From Alistipes putredinis DSM 17216 (lineage in GTDB: Bacteria > Bacteroidota > Bacteroidia > Bacteroidales > Rikenellaceae), in contig NZ_DS499577.1 of assembly GCF_000154465.1 (NCBI RefSeq), positions 308,013 through 372,012 of the forward strand: 64,000 bases of DNA, read 5' to 3'. The notes under the pieces were generated by a model, which had not been told where the DNA came from, made no database searches, and saw only the letters and a list, made by a program, of their open reading frames with translations. The number at the start of each line of letters is the position of its first letter. Position 1 is the stretch's first letter. Positions 8,162 to 16,992 of this stretch are shown in pieces. Position numbers and translations under genes: made by a program.

Positions 8162-9277
8162 TTAGTTCTTGTTTTTGAAGTAAAGCTCCAGCAATTCGTG
8201 CGCCGCGACGAACGAGCTGACTTTGGCGTCGAGCACTTTTTGCTCGAGCTCCGTGATGCGGGGTTCGATCTGCGGGTTGTGGTAGAAGCTGTTCTTCAAC
8301 ACCTCGTCGATGGTTTCGTACATCCAATACTTGTTCTGACGGTTGCGGTTGTGCGTGAAGTATCCGTTCGCCTGAATGAAGTCGAGGAACTCTTCGACGC
8401 CTTTCCACACCTCCTCGAGTCCCGTTTTTGTGTATGCCGAGCAGGTATAGACTTTCGGCCGCCAACCCGATTCCGGGACCGGGAAAAGACGCAGCGCACC
8501 CTGATATTGCGTTTTGGCCAGTTCGGCTTTGTGGATGTTCTCGCCGTCGGCCTTGGTGATGACCATCATATCGGCCATCTCCATAATGCCGCGCTTGATG
8601 CCCTGCAATTCGTCGCCCGCACCGGAGATCTGGAGCATCATGAACATATCGACCATCGAATGTACGGCCGTTTCGGACTGTCCCACGCCGACCGTTTCGA
8701 TGAAGATGACGTCGAATCCGGCAGCTTCGCACAGGATGATCGTTTCGCGGGTTTTGCGGGCTACGCCGCCGAGCGACCCGGCCGAAGGGGAGGGGCGGAT
8801 GAAGACCTTGGGATTGGACGAGATGCTCTCCATGCGGGTCTTGTCGCCGAGGATCGAACCGCCGCTGCGCTCCGAGCTGGGGTCGATGGCCAGTACCGCC
8901 AGCTTGTGCTTGAGCGAGGTGACCATATTGCCTACGGCTTCGATGAAGGTCGATTTTCCGGCTCCCGGGACGCCCGTGATGCCGATGCGTACCGATTTCC
9001 CGGCATGCGGCAGGCACTTTTCGATGATCTCCTGCGCCTGGGCATAGTGGTCGGGGTTGCTGCTTTCGACCAGGGTGATGGCCTGCGAAAGCGTCGTGAT
9101 GTTGCCTTGAAGAATGCCCTCGACATATTCCTCGGTGGTGAGCGCGCGCTTTTTCTTCCGGACGAAATAGGGATTGACTACGGGTTGGTTTTCCACGCCT
9201 TCGGTTACAGTCAGGGCGCACTCGTGATGTGTGTCGGCATACTCTTTTTCGTAGTGGTTTATCTTGGTGAATGACAT
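8162..9277 (-). CDS. meaB: Methylmalonyl-CoA mutase-associated GTPase MeaB
   Basis: MeaB (ArgK/YgfD family) is a G3E-type GTPase that gates cobalamin loading and protects methylmalonyl-CoA mutase. The P-loop GVPGAGKST follows 'KSVRIGIT', 'AIDPSSERSGGSILGDKTRM' is the switch region, 'VIFIETVGVGQSE' is the Walker B/G3 area, and 'VITKADGEN' is the NKxD-like guanine specificity motif. The start is set at MSFTKINHYE, 371 residues; a longer reading frame exists but its first 28 residues run into the spacer. The mutase genes are not in the window, but the epimerase and decarboxylase are 3 kb away, so the pathway is represented. Confidence 0.93.
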   Translation of the reverse strand: MSFTKINHYEKEYADTHHECALTVTEGVENQPVVNPYFVRKKKRALTTEEYVEGILQGNITTLSQAITLVESSNPDHYAQAQEIIEKCLPHAGKSVRIGITGVPGAGKSTFIEAVGNMVTSLKHKLAVLAIDPSSERSGGSILGDKTRMESISSNPKVFIRPSPSAGSLGGVARKTRETIILCEAAGFDVIFIETVGVGQSETAVHSMVDMFMMLQISGAGDELQGIKRGIMEMADMMVITKADGENIHKAELAKTQYQGALRLFPVPESGWRPKVYTCSAYTKTGLEEVWKGVEEFLDFIQANGYFTHNRNRQNKYWMYETIDEVLKNSFYHNPQIEPRITELEQKVLDAKVSSFVAAHELLELYFKNKN

Positions 9278-9303
9278 GACGGAATTAAAGGTATTACTGG
9301 AGT

Positions 9304-9774
9304 TTATTGAACTATTTTCTGGATGAATGAACTGGTCATGCTCTGCGGATTTCCCATCCACAGCACTCGATTCTTGGCATCGATCAGCACGCTGAACGGC
9401 ACGAAATCGACTCCGAAACTGCCGAATACTTTTTTGTCGTGATCGAGTGCCACACCGATTCGTTCGGAGATGTAGGGCGTGAGAATCGGGGCGATTTTTT
9501 CGGAATCTTCCTGTGTTATGATGATAATGCGCAGTTTGGAGCCTAATTTGTTAGATAGGTCCCGGAGTGCGTCCAGCGAAGCCGTGCAGCCTTTGTTCGA
9601 CGAGTGGAAGAATACGAGGTACGAAAGATCCGCTGCGGCCGGATTCCGGGATGCGAGCCAAGTGACGCTTTTGAGTTCGGGGGCCCGCTCTCCGATGACG
9701 ATGTTCTGTGCATGGGATGCGCCCAACGTGCAAAAAACGACAGTAAGGAGTAAAAGAACTCGTTTCATAGGCAT
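9304..9774 (-). CDS. Secreted thioredoxin-like protein with a single redox cysteine
   Basis: The start is ATG 9774 (MPMKRV) or 9768 (MKRV); both precede a Sec signal peptide ending near GASHAQ. The mature protein of about 130 residues looks like a TlpA/redoxin fold: 'IGERAPELKSVTW', 'YLVFFHSSNKGCTASLDALRDL', 'IIIITQEDSEKIAPIL' and 'FGVDFVPFSVLIDAKNRVLWMG' with the expected proline before the last strands. The active-site region has only one cysteine (KGCTAS) where thioredoxins have CxxC, so disulphide exchange by the usual mechanism is unlikely. It lies 26 bp downstream of the meaB start on the same strand and may be transcribed into it. TATCTTCG at 9787-9794 on the minus strand is a candidate -7 box. 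Confidence 0.75.
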   Translation of the reverse strand: MPMKRVLLLLTVVFCTLGASHAQNIVIGERAPELKSVTWLASRNPAAADLSYLVFFHSSNKGCTASLDALRDLSNKLGSKLRIIIITQEDSEKIAPILTPYISERIGVALDHDKKVFGSFGVDFVPFSVLIDAKNRVLWMGNPQSMTSSFIQKIVQ

Positions 9775-9846
9775 CGTAATTTTTAGCGAAGATAGTGAAA
9801 AAAAATAAATAAAGACCGGTTTTCTGCCGGAAAGGAGATTTATATT

Positions 9847-10551
9847 ATGGAGAATATATGGGGACCGCAACGTAAGACGGGAAATATGGAGGAAGAGAGC
9901 CTCCGCGAGGAGAACAGAAAGGCGCACGAGGAGGACGAACGTTTTCGGATGACGGCTGTGAAAGCGGCCGGACAGGTGCGTCAGCGTATGCGCTGCGCGA
10001 CCGGGGAGTCGGATGAGGTCATTCGTCGTAAGTTCATGTTGCCCGAGCGGTATATTCTGACCTTGATGACGGTCGAAACGCTCGGCCAGGAGCGGATGCT
10101 GCTCGATCTGATGGCCGGCGGTCGGCTCGGTGCGGACCTCGTGCTTTGCGGTCGTCGTTCGTTCTATGCCGATATGTTGCTTCGCACCGCTCGCGACCGT
10201 CGTCTGGCGCTGCGTACCAATTTTATTTACGAATACTCGCCCGAGGAGTTGAGCGCTTTTTTCCGCATGGCAGACGGCCTGGTTTACCTGCCCCGGAAAC
10301 GGGGGCGGGTGCAGCCTGTCGTCGAAGCGCTCTATGCCGGGATTCCGGCCGTGCTCTCCGATACCCGCCGCAATCGGCTGACTGCCGGCGATGCGGCCCG
10401 TTATATCGCGTGTCCGGAGCTCGATGAGCTGGCCGATACGCTCGATGCGATCCTGTCCGATTCCGGATTGCGTCGGCAGGTGCAGGGATGCTGCCTGCGT
10501 CGTGTGGAACGATGGAAAACTCCCGACGATAACTTGCGGACCAGGGAGTGA
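9847..10551 (+). CDS. Glycosyltransferase-like protein reduced to the C-terminal GT-B half
   Basis: The 234-residue protein begins with a charged helical stretch (residues 1-50). It continues with segments that match the nucleotide-sugar domain of family GT4 enzymes: 'ERYILTLMTVETLGQERMLLDLM', 'LGADLVLCGRRSFYADML', 'YEYSPEELSAFFRMADGLVYLP', and 'VQPVVEALYAGIPAVLSD' in place of the usual EGFGLPxLEAMAxGxPV. The N-terminal acceptor domain is absent and the EGFG glutamates are replaced (RGRVQPVVEAL keeps one Glu). It is either a degenerate paralogue or a non-catalytic binding protein. It is divergent from the thioredoxin-like gene with about 70 bp between them. Confidence 0.6.
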   Translation: MENIWGPQRKTGNMEEESLREENRKAHEEDERFRMTAVKAAGQVRQRMRCATGESDEVIRRKFMLPERYILTLMTVETLGQERMLLDLMAGGRLGADLVLCGRRSFYADMLLRTARDRRLALRTNFIYEYSPEELSAFFRMADGLVYLPRKRGRVQPVVEALYAGIPAVLSDTRRNRLTAGDAARYIACPELDELADTLDAILSDSGLRRQVQGCCLRRVERWKTPDDNLRTRE

Positions 10552-10580
10552 TAATACGGGAGCAATTAACCGATCGATAG

Positions 10581-10611
10581 TTGCACGCTTCGGATTAAAT
10601 CGCTACTTTTG
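10581..10611 (+). promoter_or_regulatory. Promoter upstream of the MATE leader
   Basis: TTG at 10581-10583 and TACTTTTG at 10604-10611 are separated by 20 nt, an exact -33/-7 match. Transcription would start near 10618, giving a leader of about 140 nt. Confidence 0.8.
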
Positions 10612-10617
10612 TCACCG

Positions 10618-10758
10618 AAAAATCTCATTGAAAGTTTTGTAATCCTCATCGGAGGGCAATATAATGCCGGATAAGATGACTGGGTAAAACCAATCGCTTG
10701 TCCGGTGTTTTTTGTTTTGTGCTAAATGTGCAAGTAGTTGAATTTAGTATGATTGTGC
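10618..10758 (+). promoter_or_regulatory. Structured leader with terminator-like hairpin before the MATE gene
   Basis: The inferred leader has a small hairpin (CCTC 10644-10647 with GAGG 10652-10655), then a 10-bp stem with one G-U pair, 10666-10675 with 10697-10706, directly followed by TTTTTTGTTTT (10708-10718). GGC 10655-10657 can pair with GCC 10666-10668, which would compete with the base of the terminator stem. This is the architecture of a transcriptional attenuator or riboswitch. I do not recognise the aptamer class; TPP and cobalamin boxes are absent. Confidence 0.5.
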
Positions 10759-12120
10759 ATGGAAAGAGATGCTATTGATTTCGGTTCGCTGAAGGTTTCG
10801 GTATTGTTCCGCCGTCTGTTTATTCCGACTTTGTGCGGTATGCTCAGTATTTCGGCAGTTACGGTGGCCGACGGTATTTTCGTGGGGCAGGGCGTCGGCA
10901 GCGACGGCATCGCCGCCGTGAATATCTACGTCCCGCTGCTGATGGTCTTTCAGGGAATGGGCTTCATGATCGGTATCGGCTGCTCGGTGGTGGCTTCGAT
11001 CCACTTGTCGCAGTCGAAGATCCGGGCGGCCCGCCTGAACGTCACGCAGGCGATGGTGTTCGTGACGGCGGTGACCTTGCTGCTGTCTTCGGCGATTCTG
11101 CTTTTCCCCGACCGGACGGCTGTGTTGCTGGGGGCTTCGGAGCATCTGCTGCCGTTGGTGAAGGATTATCTGTTGTGGTTTACTCCGGCACTGGTTTTCC
11201 AGATGTGGACGGCCGTCGGACTTTTCGTTATCCGTTTGGACGGGGCGCCGAAGCTGGCGATGTGGTGCAGTGTTATCTCGGCGTTGCTCAACGTGTTGCT
11301 GGACTGGTTGTTTATTTTCCCGCTGGGGAGGGGCGTCATGGGGGCTGCGTTCGCTACCGCGATCAGTGTATCCGTCGGCGGCGGTATCGCTTTGTGGTAC
11401 CTGCTGTGCCGGGCCCGTTCGTTGTCCCTCTGTCCGCTTAAGGGCAGCCGCAAGAGCTTGCGCCTCTCGTTGCGGAATGTGGGGTATCAGTGTCGTATCG
11501 GCTCCTCGGCCTTGTTGGGCGAAGCGACTCTTGCGACCTTGATGTTTACCGGAAATCAGGTGTTTATGCGCTATTTGGGCGATGACGGCGTCGGAGCGTT
11601 CGGCATCGCCTGCTACTACATTCCTTTTGTGTTCATGGTCGGCAACGCCATTGCGCAGTCGGCACAGCCGATCATCAGCTATAACTTCGGGGCAGGCGCT
11701 TCGGGGCGGGTGATACAGGCACGACGGATCGCATTGGCAACGGCTGTTGTGTGCGGTATGACCGCGATGGGATTGTTCGTCTGCTGTCCCCGTATATTGG
11801 TCGGGTTCTTCCTCGATACCGATACGCCGGCTGCCCTTATCGCTATCGAAGGGTTTCCGTTGTTTGCGTCGGGTTTCGTCTTTTTCATCGTGAACCTGAC
11901 CGTCATCGGGTATTATCAGAGTCTTGAACGGGTAAGAGCCGCCACTACGTTCGCTTTGCTTCGAGGCTTCGTCCTTTTGGTTCCCGCTTTCCTGCTGCTG
12001 CCCCGTGTGGCCGGGATCTCCGGCATCTGGCTCGCCATGCCGCTCTCGGAATTGCTGACGTGTGCTGTCATCGCGGTATTTTATAATCTGCGGCGGGGTT
12101 TCGGCCTTCGGTTTTCTTGA
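10759..12120 (+). CDS. MATE-family multidrug/cation exporter
   Basis: The 453-residue protein has twelve predicted membrane helices in two related halves, the MATE topology. Conserved-looking pieces are 'LFIPTLCGMLSISAVTVADGIFVGQGVGSDGIAAVNI' in helix 1-2 and 'QSAQPIISYNFGAG' in the second half; the latter is the QPxxxYNxGA signature of MepA/DinF-type MATE pumps. These exporters use Na+ or H+ gradients to expel cationic compounds. ATG 10759 (MERDAIDF) is preferred over an in-frame TTG at 10753. The gene stands alone between its own promoter and a terminator, and is preceded by a structured leader that could sense the exported compound. Confidence 0.9.
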   Translation: MERDAIDFGSLKVSVLFRRLFIPTLCGMLSISAVTVADGIFVGQGVGSDGIAAVNIYVPLLMVFQGMGFMIGIGCSVVASIHLSQSKIRAARLNVTQAMVFVTAVTLLLSSAILLFPDRTAVLLGASEHLLPLVKDYLLWFTPALVFQMWTAVGLFVIRLDGAPKLAMWCSVISALLNVLLDWLFIFPLGRGVMGAAFATAISVSVGGGIALWYLLCRARSLSLCPLKGSRKSLRLSLRNVGYQCRIGSSALLGEATLATLMFTGNQVFMRYLGDDGVGAFGIACYYIPFVFMVGNAIAQSAQPIISYNFGAGASGRVIQARRIALATAVVCGMTAMGLFVCCPRILVGFFLDTDTPAALIAIEGFPLFASGFVFFIVNLTVIGYYQSLERVRAATTFALLRGFVLLVPAFLLLPRVAGISGIWLAMPLSELLTCAVIAVFYNLRRGFGLRFS

Positions 12121-12124
12121 TTTC

Positions 12125-12160
12125 AAGCGGTTGTCCTTCACGGATAACCGCTTTGTTTTT
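12125..12160 (+). terminator. Terminator after the MATE gene
   Basis: The stem 12125-12135 pairs with 12142-12152 (one G-U pair) and is followed by a T-rich run. Confidence 0.8.
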
Positions 12161-12220
12161 CCGTTTTTTCCCTGCATATGCCGGAAAGTCGGAATAGTTC
12201 CGACTAAAATCGTTTTTTTG

Positions 12221-12251
12221 TTGGCTTATTCAGATATTTCATCTATTTTTG
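12221..12251 (+). promoter_or_regulatory. Promoter of the methylmalonyl-CoA decarboxylase operon
   Basis: TTG at 12221-12223 is 20 nt upstream of TATTTTTG at 12244-12251; the 5' UTR to mce is about 60 nt. Confidence 0.75.
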
Positions 12252-12319
12252 TATGATTTTTTGAGGATTCCGAAAATTCAAATTCAACGATATTCAACTT
12301 AATTAAATCTCTTGAAATT

Positions 12320-12730
12320 ATGAAAGTATCTCACATTGAGCATCTTGGCATTGCAGTCAAAAGCCTGGATGAGTCGATTCCCTATTGGGAAAACGTACTG
12401 GGTCTGAAATGTTATGCGATCGAAGAGGTTGCCGACCAGAAAGTCCGCACGGCGTTCTTCAAGCTGGGCCAGACGAAGATCGAGTTGCTCGAGCCTACGT
12501 CGCCCGAATCGACCATCGCCAAGTTCATCGAGAACAAGGGCATCGGTATCCACCACATGGCACTCGCCTGCGAGAATATCGAGGAGCAGTTGGCCGATGC
12601 AGCCGCCAAGGGCATCCGTCTGATCGACGCTACGCCCCGCAAGGGTGCCGAGGGCATGACCATCGCTTTCCTGCATCCGAAATCCACCCAGGGCATCCTG
12701 ACGGAGCTTTGCGAGAACAAGAATAAATAA
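12320..12730 (+). CDS. mce: Methylmalonyl-CoA epimerase
   Basis: This small 136-residue glyoxalase-fold enzyme interconverts (R)- and (S)-methylmalonyl-CoA. It opens with 'HIEHLGIAVKSLDESIPYWENVLG', where His9 is a metal ligand, and continues with 'TKIELLEPTSPES' and 'GIGIHHMALACENIEEQL', giving the second His and catalytic acids of two beta-alpha-beta-beta-beta modules. The length matches the family. It leads a tightly packed operon whose next gene decarboxylates the (S) isomer, so the pair carries succinate-derived carbon on to propionyl-CoA. Confidence 0.95.
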   Translation: MKVSHIEHLGIAVKSLDESIPYWENVLGLKCYAIEEVADQKVRTAFFKLGQTKIELLEPTSPESTIAKFIENKGIGIHHMALACENIEEQLADAAAKGIRLIDATPRKGAEGMTIAFLHPKSTQGILTELCENKNK

Positions 12731-12751
12731 TTTAACAGCATATTTTCGATT

Positions 12752-14314
12752 ATGAGTGAAATTCAGAACCAGATCAACCAGCTCATCGAGAACCGTGAGA
12801 TGGCTCGTATGGGCGGTGGTCAGAAGGCGATCGACAAGCAACACGAGAAGGGTAAGTACACCGCACGCGAGCGTATCCAGATGCTGCTCGACGAGGGTAG
12901 CTTCGAGGAGTTCGACATGTTCGTCACGCATCGTTGCTACGACTTCGGTATGGAGAAGAAGCATACGTTCGGCGACGGTGTGGTAACGGGTTACGGTACG
13001 ATCGAAGGCCGCTTGGTCTATGTCTTTGCCCAGGACTTCACCGTGACGGCAGGTTCTCTGTCGCTTTCGATGTCCGACAAGATCTGCAAGATTATGGATA
13101 TGGCGATGCGCAATGGCGCTCCCTGCATCGGCTTGAACGATTCGGGCGGTGCCCGCATCCAGGAGGGCGTGAACGCTCTGGCGGGTTATGCCAACATTTT
13201 CCAGCGCAACGTGATGTGCTCGGGTGTCATTCCGCAGATTTCGGCCATCTTCGGTCCCTGTGCCGGCGGTGCAGTCTATTCTCCGGCGCTGACCGACTTC
13301 ATCATCATGAAGAAGGGTTCCTCGAATATGTTCCTCACCGGTCCGAAGGTCGTGAAGACCGTGACGGGCGAAGACGTGACGCAGGAGCAGTTGGGCGGTG
13401 CCACGATGCATACGACCAAGTCGGGCGTAGCTCAGTTCGCCGTCGAAACCGAGGAGGAAGGCATCCAGTTGATCCGTCAGTTGCTTTCCTATATGCCGCA
13501 GAACAACATGGAGGATACGCCGATGGTCGTCTGCACTGATCAGATCAACCGTCTGGAGGATTCTCTGAACGAGATCATTCCCGACAATCCGAACAAGCCT
13601 TACGATATGGCCGAGGTGATTCGTGCTATCGTCGATAACGGCGAATACCTGGAGTCGGCTGCCGATTTCGCAAAGAATATCATCACCTGCTTCGCCCGCT
13701 TCAACGGACAGAGCGTCGGTATCATCGCCAACCAGCCCAAGTACATGGCCGGTGTGCTCGACATCAACGCCAGCCGCAAGGCCGCCCGCTTCGTGCGCTT
13801 CTGCGATGCCTTCAACATTCCGCTGGTGACCCTCGTGGATGTTCCGGGCTTCCTGCCGGGTACGACCCAGGAGTACGGCGGTGTCATTACGCACGGTGCG
13901 AAGCTGCTGTTCGCATATTGCGAGGCTACCGTTCCGAAGATCACCGTGACGCTGCGCAAGGCATACGGCGGCGCTTATATCGTGATGTCTTCGAAACATA
14001 TCCGCGGTGATATCAACTACGCATGGCCGACGGCCGAGATCGCTGTGATGGGTGCGAGCGGTGCCGTCGAGGTGCTGCATGCCAAGGAGCTCGCCGCTTT
14101 CGAGAGCGCCGAGGAGAAGGCCAAGTTCGTGGCCGAGAAGGAGCAGGAGTACCGCGACAAGTTCTCCAATCCCTACAACGCCGCCCGCTACGGCTATATC
14201 GACGATGTGATCGAGCCGCGCAACACGCGTTTCCGCATTATCCGCGCTTTGCAGTCGCTCGCAACCAAACGTTTGCAGAATCCGGCCAAGAAGCACTCTA
14301 ATATTCCTTTATAA
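12752..14314 (+). CDS. mmdA: Methylmalonyl-CoA decarboxylase alpha (carboxyltransferase) subunit
   Basis: The 520-residue protein has the two crotonase-like carboxyltransferase domains of acyl-CoA carboxylases. The first contains '[24 protein letters not shown]' and '[17 protein letters not shown]'; the second contains '[39 protein letters not shown]' and '[15 protein letters not shown]', which bind the acyl-CoA and carboxybiotin. Sequence alone cannot separate MmdA from propionyl-CoA carboxylase beta. The neighbours do: a gamma subunit, a biotin carrier and the membrane beta subunit follow, so this transfers CO2 from methylmalonyl-CoA to biotin for the Na+ pump. The start [11 protein letters not shown] follows the epimerase by 21 bp. 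Confidence 0.94.
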   Translation: MSEIQNQINQLIENREMARMGGGQKAIDKQHEKGKYTARERIQMLLDEGSFEEFDMFVTHRCYDFGMEKKHTFGDGVVTGYGTIEGRLVYVFAQDFTVTAGSLSLSMSDKICKIMDMAMRNGAPCIGLNDSGGARIQEGVNALAGYANIFQRNVMCSGVIPQISAIFGPCAGGAVYSPALTDFIIMKKGSSNMFLTGPKVVKTVTGEDVTQEQLGGATMHTTKSGVAQFAVETEEEGIQLIRQLLSYMPQNNMEDTPMVVCTDQINRLEDSLNEIIPDNPNKPYDMAEVIRAIVDNGEYLESAADFAKNIITCFARFNGQSVGIIANQPKYMAGVLDINASRKAARFVRFCDAFNIPLVTLVDVPGFLPGTTQEYGGVITHGAKLLFAYCEATVPKITVTLRKAYGGAYIVMSSKHIRGDINYAWPTAEIAVMGASGAVEVLHAKELAAFESAEEKAKFVAEKEQEYRDKFSNPYNAARYGYIDDVIEPRNTRFRIIRALQSLATKRLQNPAKKHSNIPL

Positions 14315-14325
14315 ATCGACGAATT

Positions 14326-14646
14326 ATGACACAGATAGATTGGTCGGGTATCCTTACGATCACATGCGTCGGGTTCTGCCTGGTGATTGTCATGCTCCTT
14401 CTGCTGGTCTTTGTAATGAAGGGCTTCGGTTCTTTCTTTACGCATCAGCGCAAGAAGCAGTCACCGTCGCAGACGGAATTGGACGAGGAGACCGTAGCCG
14501 CCATTATGACGGCGCTGAAGCTCTTCGGCAGCGCCCGTCACGACCGGGAAACCGAGATGCTTACGATTTTGAGCATCAAGCGGGCTTACTCGCCCTGGAA
14601 CTCGAAAATTCACGGATTAACTCAAATGCCAGATTACAGAAAATAA
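14326..14646 (+). CDS. Decarboxylase gamma/delta subunit, OadG family
   Basis: This 106-residue protein has a single N-terminal membrane helix (about residues 8-33, ILTITCVGFCLVIVMLLLLVFV), then a charged stretch and the segment 'DEETVAAIMTALKLFG' that is recognisable in OadG/MmdD proteins. These small subunits tether the soluble carboxyltransferase and biotin carrier to the membrane beta subunit. It ends 3 bp before the biotin carrier gene. The gene name would be mmdD or oadG depending on the convention. Confidence 0.85.
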   Translation: MTQIDWSGILTITCVGFCLVIVMLLLLVFVMKGFGSFFTHQRKKQSPSQTELDEETVAAIMTALKLFGSARHDRETEMLTILSIKRAYSPWNSKIHGLTQMPDYRK

Positions 14647-14649
14647 GTT

Positions 14650-15114
14650 ATGAAAGACTATTCATTGAAAATAAACGGAAATCAATACGACATTTCGATT
14701 GAGGACGTGAACGAAGAATCGACGATGGCCAACGTCACCGTCAATGGTGTCGCTTACGAGGTGGAAATCGTCGGCGAGCAGGCCAGCAAGATGAAGAAAC
14801 CGCAGGTCGTTCCCGCTCCGAAAGCTGCAGGGCTGTCGGTGACTCCGACTACGGCTGCGCCTTCCGCTCCCAAAGCTGCACAGGCTGCTGCCGGCGGTCC
14901 CGGTTTGCAGGTGAAATCTCCGCTGCCCGGTACGATCCTCTCGGTCAATGTGAAGGAGGGCGACCGCGTCGCTCCCCGTCAAACTCTTTTCGTGCTCGAG
15001 GCGATGAAGATGGAGAACAACATCGATGCCGAACGCGGCGGTGTTGTCAAATCCATCCACGTCCAGAAGGGCGCTACCGTGATGGAAGGTGATCTGTTAA
15101 TCGTTATCGAATAA
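14650..15114 (+). CDS. Biotin carrier subunit of the decarboxylase
   Basis: The 154 residues comprise an N-terminal beta domain (1-50, '[19 protein letters not shown]'), an Ala/Pro-rich flexible hinge (about 55-85) and a biotinyl domain with the attachment site EAMKMEN, where the central Lys is biotinylated. The hinge lets the arm swing between the carboxyltransferase (MmdA) and the Na+-translocating beta subunit. Position between the gamma and beta genes with 3-5 bp gaps supports this role. The mmdC label is the usual one for such a stand-alone carrier. Confidence 0.92.
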   Translation: MKDYSLKINGNQYDISIEDVNEESTMANVTVNGVAYEVEIVGEQASKMKKPQVVPAPKAAGLSVTPTTAAPSAPKAAQAAAGGPGLQVKSPLPGTILSVNVKEGDRVAPRQTLFVLEAMKMENNIDAERGGVVKSIHVQKGATVMEGDLLIVIE

Positions 15115-15119
15115 GTGAT

Positions 15120-16313
15120 ATGATGTTAACAGCTGGATCCATTTCATTGTCCGACAGTCTGGTCGATTTTTTCAATCAGACCGGATTCGCAGGGGCGACC
15201 TGGGGGAATATAGCGATGATTCTCGTCGCTTTCCTGCTCCTGTACCTCGCCATCAAACACAAGTTCGAACCGCTGCTGCTCTTCACGATCGCTTTCGGTA
15301 TGCTGCTGACCAACCTGCCGGGAGCGAATATGTTCCATTCCGAACTGTTCGCCGGCGGACATATCCACTGGGGAAGCTTCATTCAGGATGCCGGATTGCT
15401 CGATTATCTTTATCTGGGTGTGAAGCTCGGTATCTACCCGTGTCTGATCTTCATCGGTGTCGGTGCCATGACCGATTTCGGCCCGCTGATCGCCAACCCG
15501 AAGAGTTTCATGCTCGGTGCTGCTGCGCAGTTGGGTATTTTCGTGACCTTCCTGGGGGCTTACGCGTTGGGCTTCACTCCTGCTCAGGCCGGTAGTATCG
15601 GTATCATCGGCGGTGCCGACGGTCCGACTGCGATCTTCCTGACCGCCCGCCTCGCGCCCGAATTGCTGGGTCCGATCGCCGTGGCCGCTTACTCTTATAT
15701 GGCCCTCGTGCCGGTGATTCAGCCGCCCATCATGCGTCTGCTGACCACCAAGAAAGAGCGTGAAATCAAGATGTCGCAGCTGCGCCCGGTTTCCAAAACC
15801 GAGAAGATCCTCTTCCCGATCATCATTGCCGTAATCATCTCGCTGCTCCTGCCGAGCGCCGCTCCGCTGATCGGCTGTCTTATGCTGGGTAACCTGATGA
15901 AAGAGTGCGGTGTGGTTGATCGTTTGAGCAAGACCGTGCAGAACGAGCTGATGAATATCGTGGTGATTTTCCTCGGTATTACCGTCGGTGCTACGGCTAC
16001 CGCCGAAGCGTTCATCAATGTCCAGACCTTGAGTATTCTGGTGCTGGGTGTGCTTGCGTTCGCTCTCGGTACGGCCGGAGGTTTGCTGCTTGCCAAGTTT
16101 ATGAACCTCTTCCTCCCGGAGGGCAAGAAGATGAACCCGCTGATCGGCTCCGCCGGTGTTTCTGCGGTTCCTATGGCAGCCCGCGTATCGCAAACCGTCG
16201 GCCAGGAGGCCAATCCGAGCAACTTCCTGCTCATGCACGCCATGGGTCCGAACGTAGCCGGTGTCGTCGGCTCTGCGGTTGCCGCAGGTATTCTGCTGTC
16301 GTTCCTGGGATAG
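15120..16313 (+). CDS. Na+-translocating decarboxylase beta subunit
   Basis: The 397-residue integral membrane protein couples carboxybiotin decarboxylation to Na+ export. It has about ten helices and family motifs such as '[22 protein letters not shown]', '[31 protein letters not shown]', '[18 protein letters not shown]' (the conserved loop with Asp and Thr near the Na+ site), and '[39 protein letters not shown]' near the C-terminus. It is the last gene of the operon and is followed 20 bp later by a terminator. The start is the first of two adjacent ATGs. Confidence 0.95.
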   Translation: MMLTAGSISLSDSLVDFFNQTGFAGATWGNIAMILVAFLLLYLAIKHKFEPLLLFTIAFGMLLTNLPGANMFHSELFAGGHIHWGSFIQDAGLLDYLYLGVKLGIYPCLIFIGVGAMTDFGPLIANPKSFMLGAAAQLGIFVTFLGAYALGFTPAQAGSIGIIGGADGPTAIFLTARLAPELLGPIAVAAYSYMALVPVIQPPIMRLLTTKKEREIKMSQLRPVSKTEKILFPIIIAVIISLLLPSAAPLIGCLMLGNLMKECGVVDRLSKTVQNELMNIVVIFLGITVGATATAEAFINVQTLSILVLGVLAFALGTAGGLLLAKFMNLFLPEGKKMNPLIGSAGVSAVPMAARVSQTVGQEANPSNFLLMHAMGPNVAGVVGSAVAAGILLSFLG

Positions 16314-16332
16314 TCCGGGGTTTCTATAGATT

Positions 16333-16368
16333 GAAGAGGGCCGTTTTGCAGACGGTCCTCTTCTTTTT
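16333..16368 (+). terminator. Terminator of the decarboxylase operon
   Basis: A GAAGAGG-rich stem at 16333-16344 pairs with 16353-16363 (one G-U pair) and is followed by TTTTT. Confidence 0.85.
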
Positions 16369-16465
16369 CCTGGGAAAGAAGGTTGCTGACGCCTATATCG
16401 GCTGCGGTGTGCCTATTGGTAATTATATTTTTTAAGAAACCCTTATTCGACGATCGCAGCACGAA

Positions 16466-16547
16466 TCCGACGGTCGCTTATTCGCTGTCGGTGGTCGCGT
16501 TTATAATTCGCCCCCTTCCTTGCTCCTTTTCTTCGGAAAGGACTTGG
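16466..16547. repeat. Degenerate dispersed intergenic sequence, copy 1
   Basis: This stretch aligns by eye with 32088-32163, roughly three quarters identical, sharing the core GACGGTCGCTT/GACGATCGCTT, a GGTGG(T/C)CGCGTT block, ATAATTC and a TCTTCGGA-containing end. No gene is seen in either copy. The rest of the 16314-16992 spacer holds a terminator and the promoter-repeat array. Confidence 0.5.
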
Positions 16548-16747
16548 TCCGTTACGCATCCAAAAAGCTCCGCTAACAGCTATGATTCCATGCTTGAAAT
16601 TTGATCGTGCGGCTTTTGGTATTGTAATGGATTCCGGGATCAGACCGGGGCGGTTCCGGTTGCGTTGTTCCGTCCGGCTCCTGTTTCTTGCGATGAAACG
16701 AATAAATAATTGATATTCGAGTGTTTTCTGTCGCCTAACTTTTTGAG

Positions 16748-16964
16748 TCGTCTTAAAATTCCGCCTCGGGAAAATGCAAATAAATTTGCTTTTGCATCCG
16801 GCTTTTCCTATCTTTGTAGAAGATAGGATTCGGTTCGGCAATTTTCGAGAACAAGTTCTCACAATTGCTCTTACCTCTCGCTATCTTTGACATAGTCTTA
16901 GATAGGATGCGCCTCGGAAAACCGTGAACAAGGTCCCGTTGTCTCTCGGCTTTCACTATTTTTG
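16748..16964 (+). repeat. Promoter-bearing repeat array, modules A-C-B
   Basis: Three related modules lie in tandem, each ending in a -7 box. Module A has GCCTCGG, a near-palindromic AAATGCAAATAAATTTGC core and TATCTTTG at 16809-16816, with TTTG 20 nt upstream (16785-16788). Module C has CGGTTCGGCAAT and TATCTTTG at 16882-16889. Module B has GCCTCGGAAAA and TATTTTTG at 16957-16964. The array points at the TonB-domain gene. Related modules occur near 41.9, 51.9, 55.9 and 58.5 kb. Confidence 0.8.
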
Positions 16965-16992
16965 TTTATGTAGAAACCAACAGACAGATGCT

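Noticed and set aside
10618..10758. TPP, cobalamin, FMN or fluoride riboswitch
   Set aside because: None of the conserved boxes of these classes can be found in the leader.
12299..14296. 665-codon minus-strand frame opposite mce-mmdA
   Set aside because: It is antisense of well-identified enzymes and no protein-like domain is visible.
16383..16604. Small plus-strand frame after the decarboxylase operon
   Set aside because: It has no ribosome-binding site or domain and overlaps the degenerate dispersed sequence.
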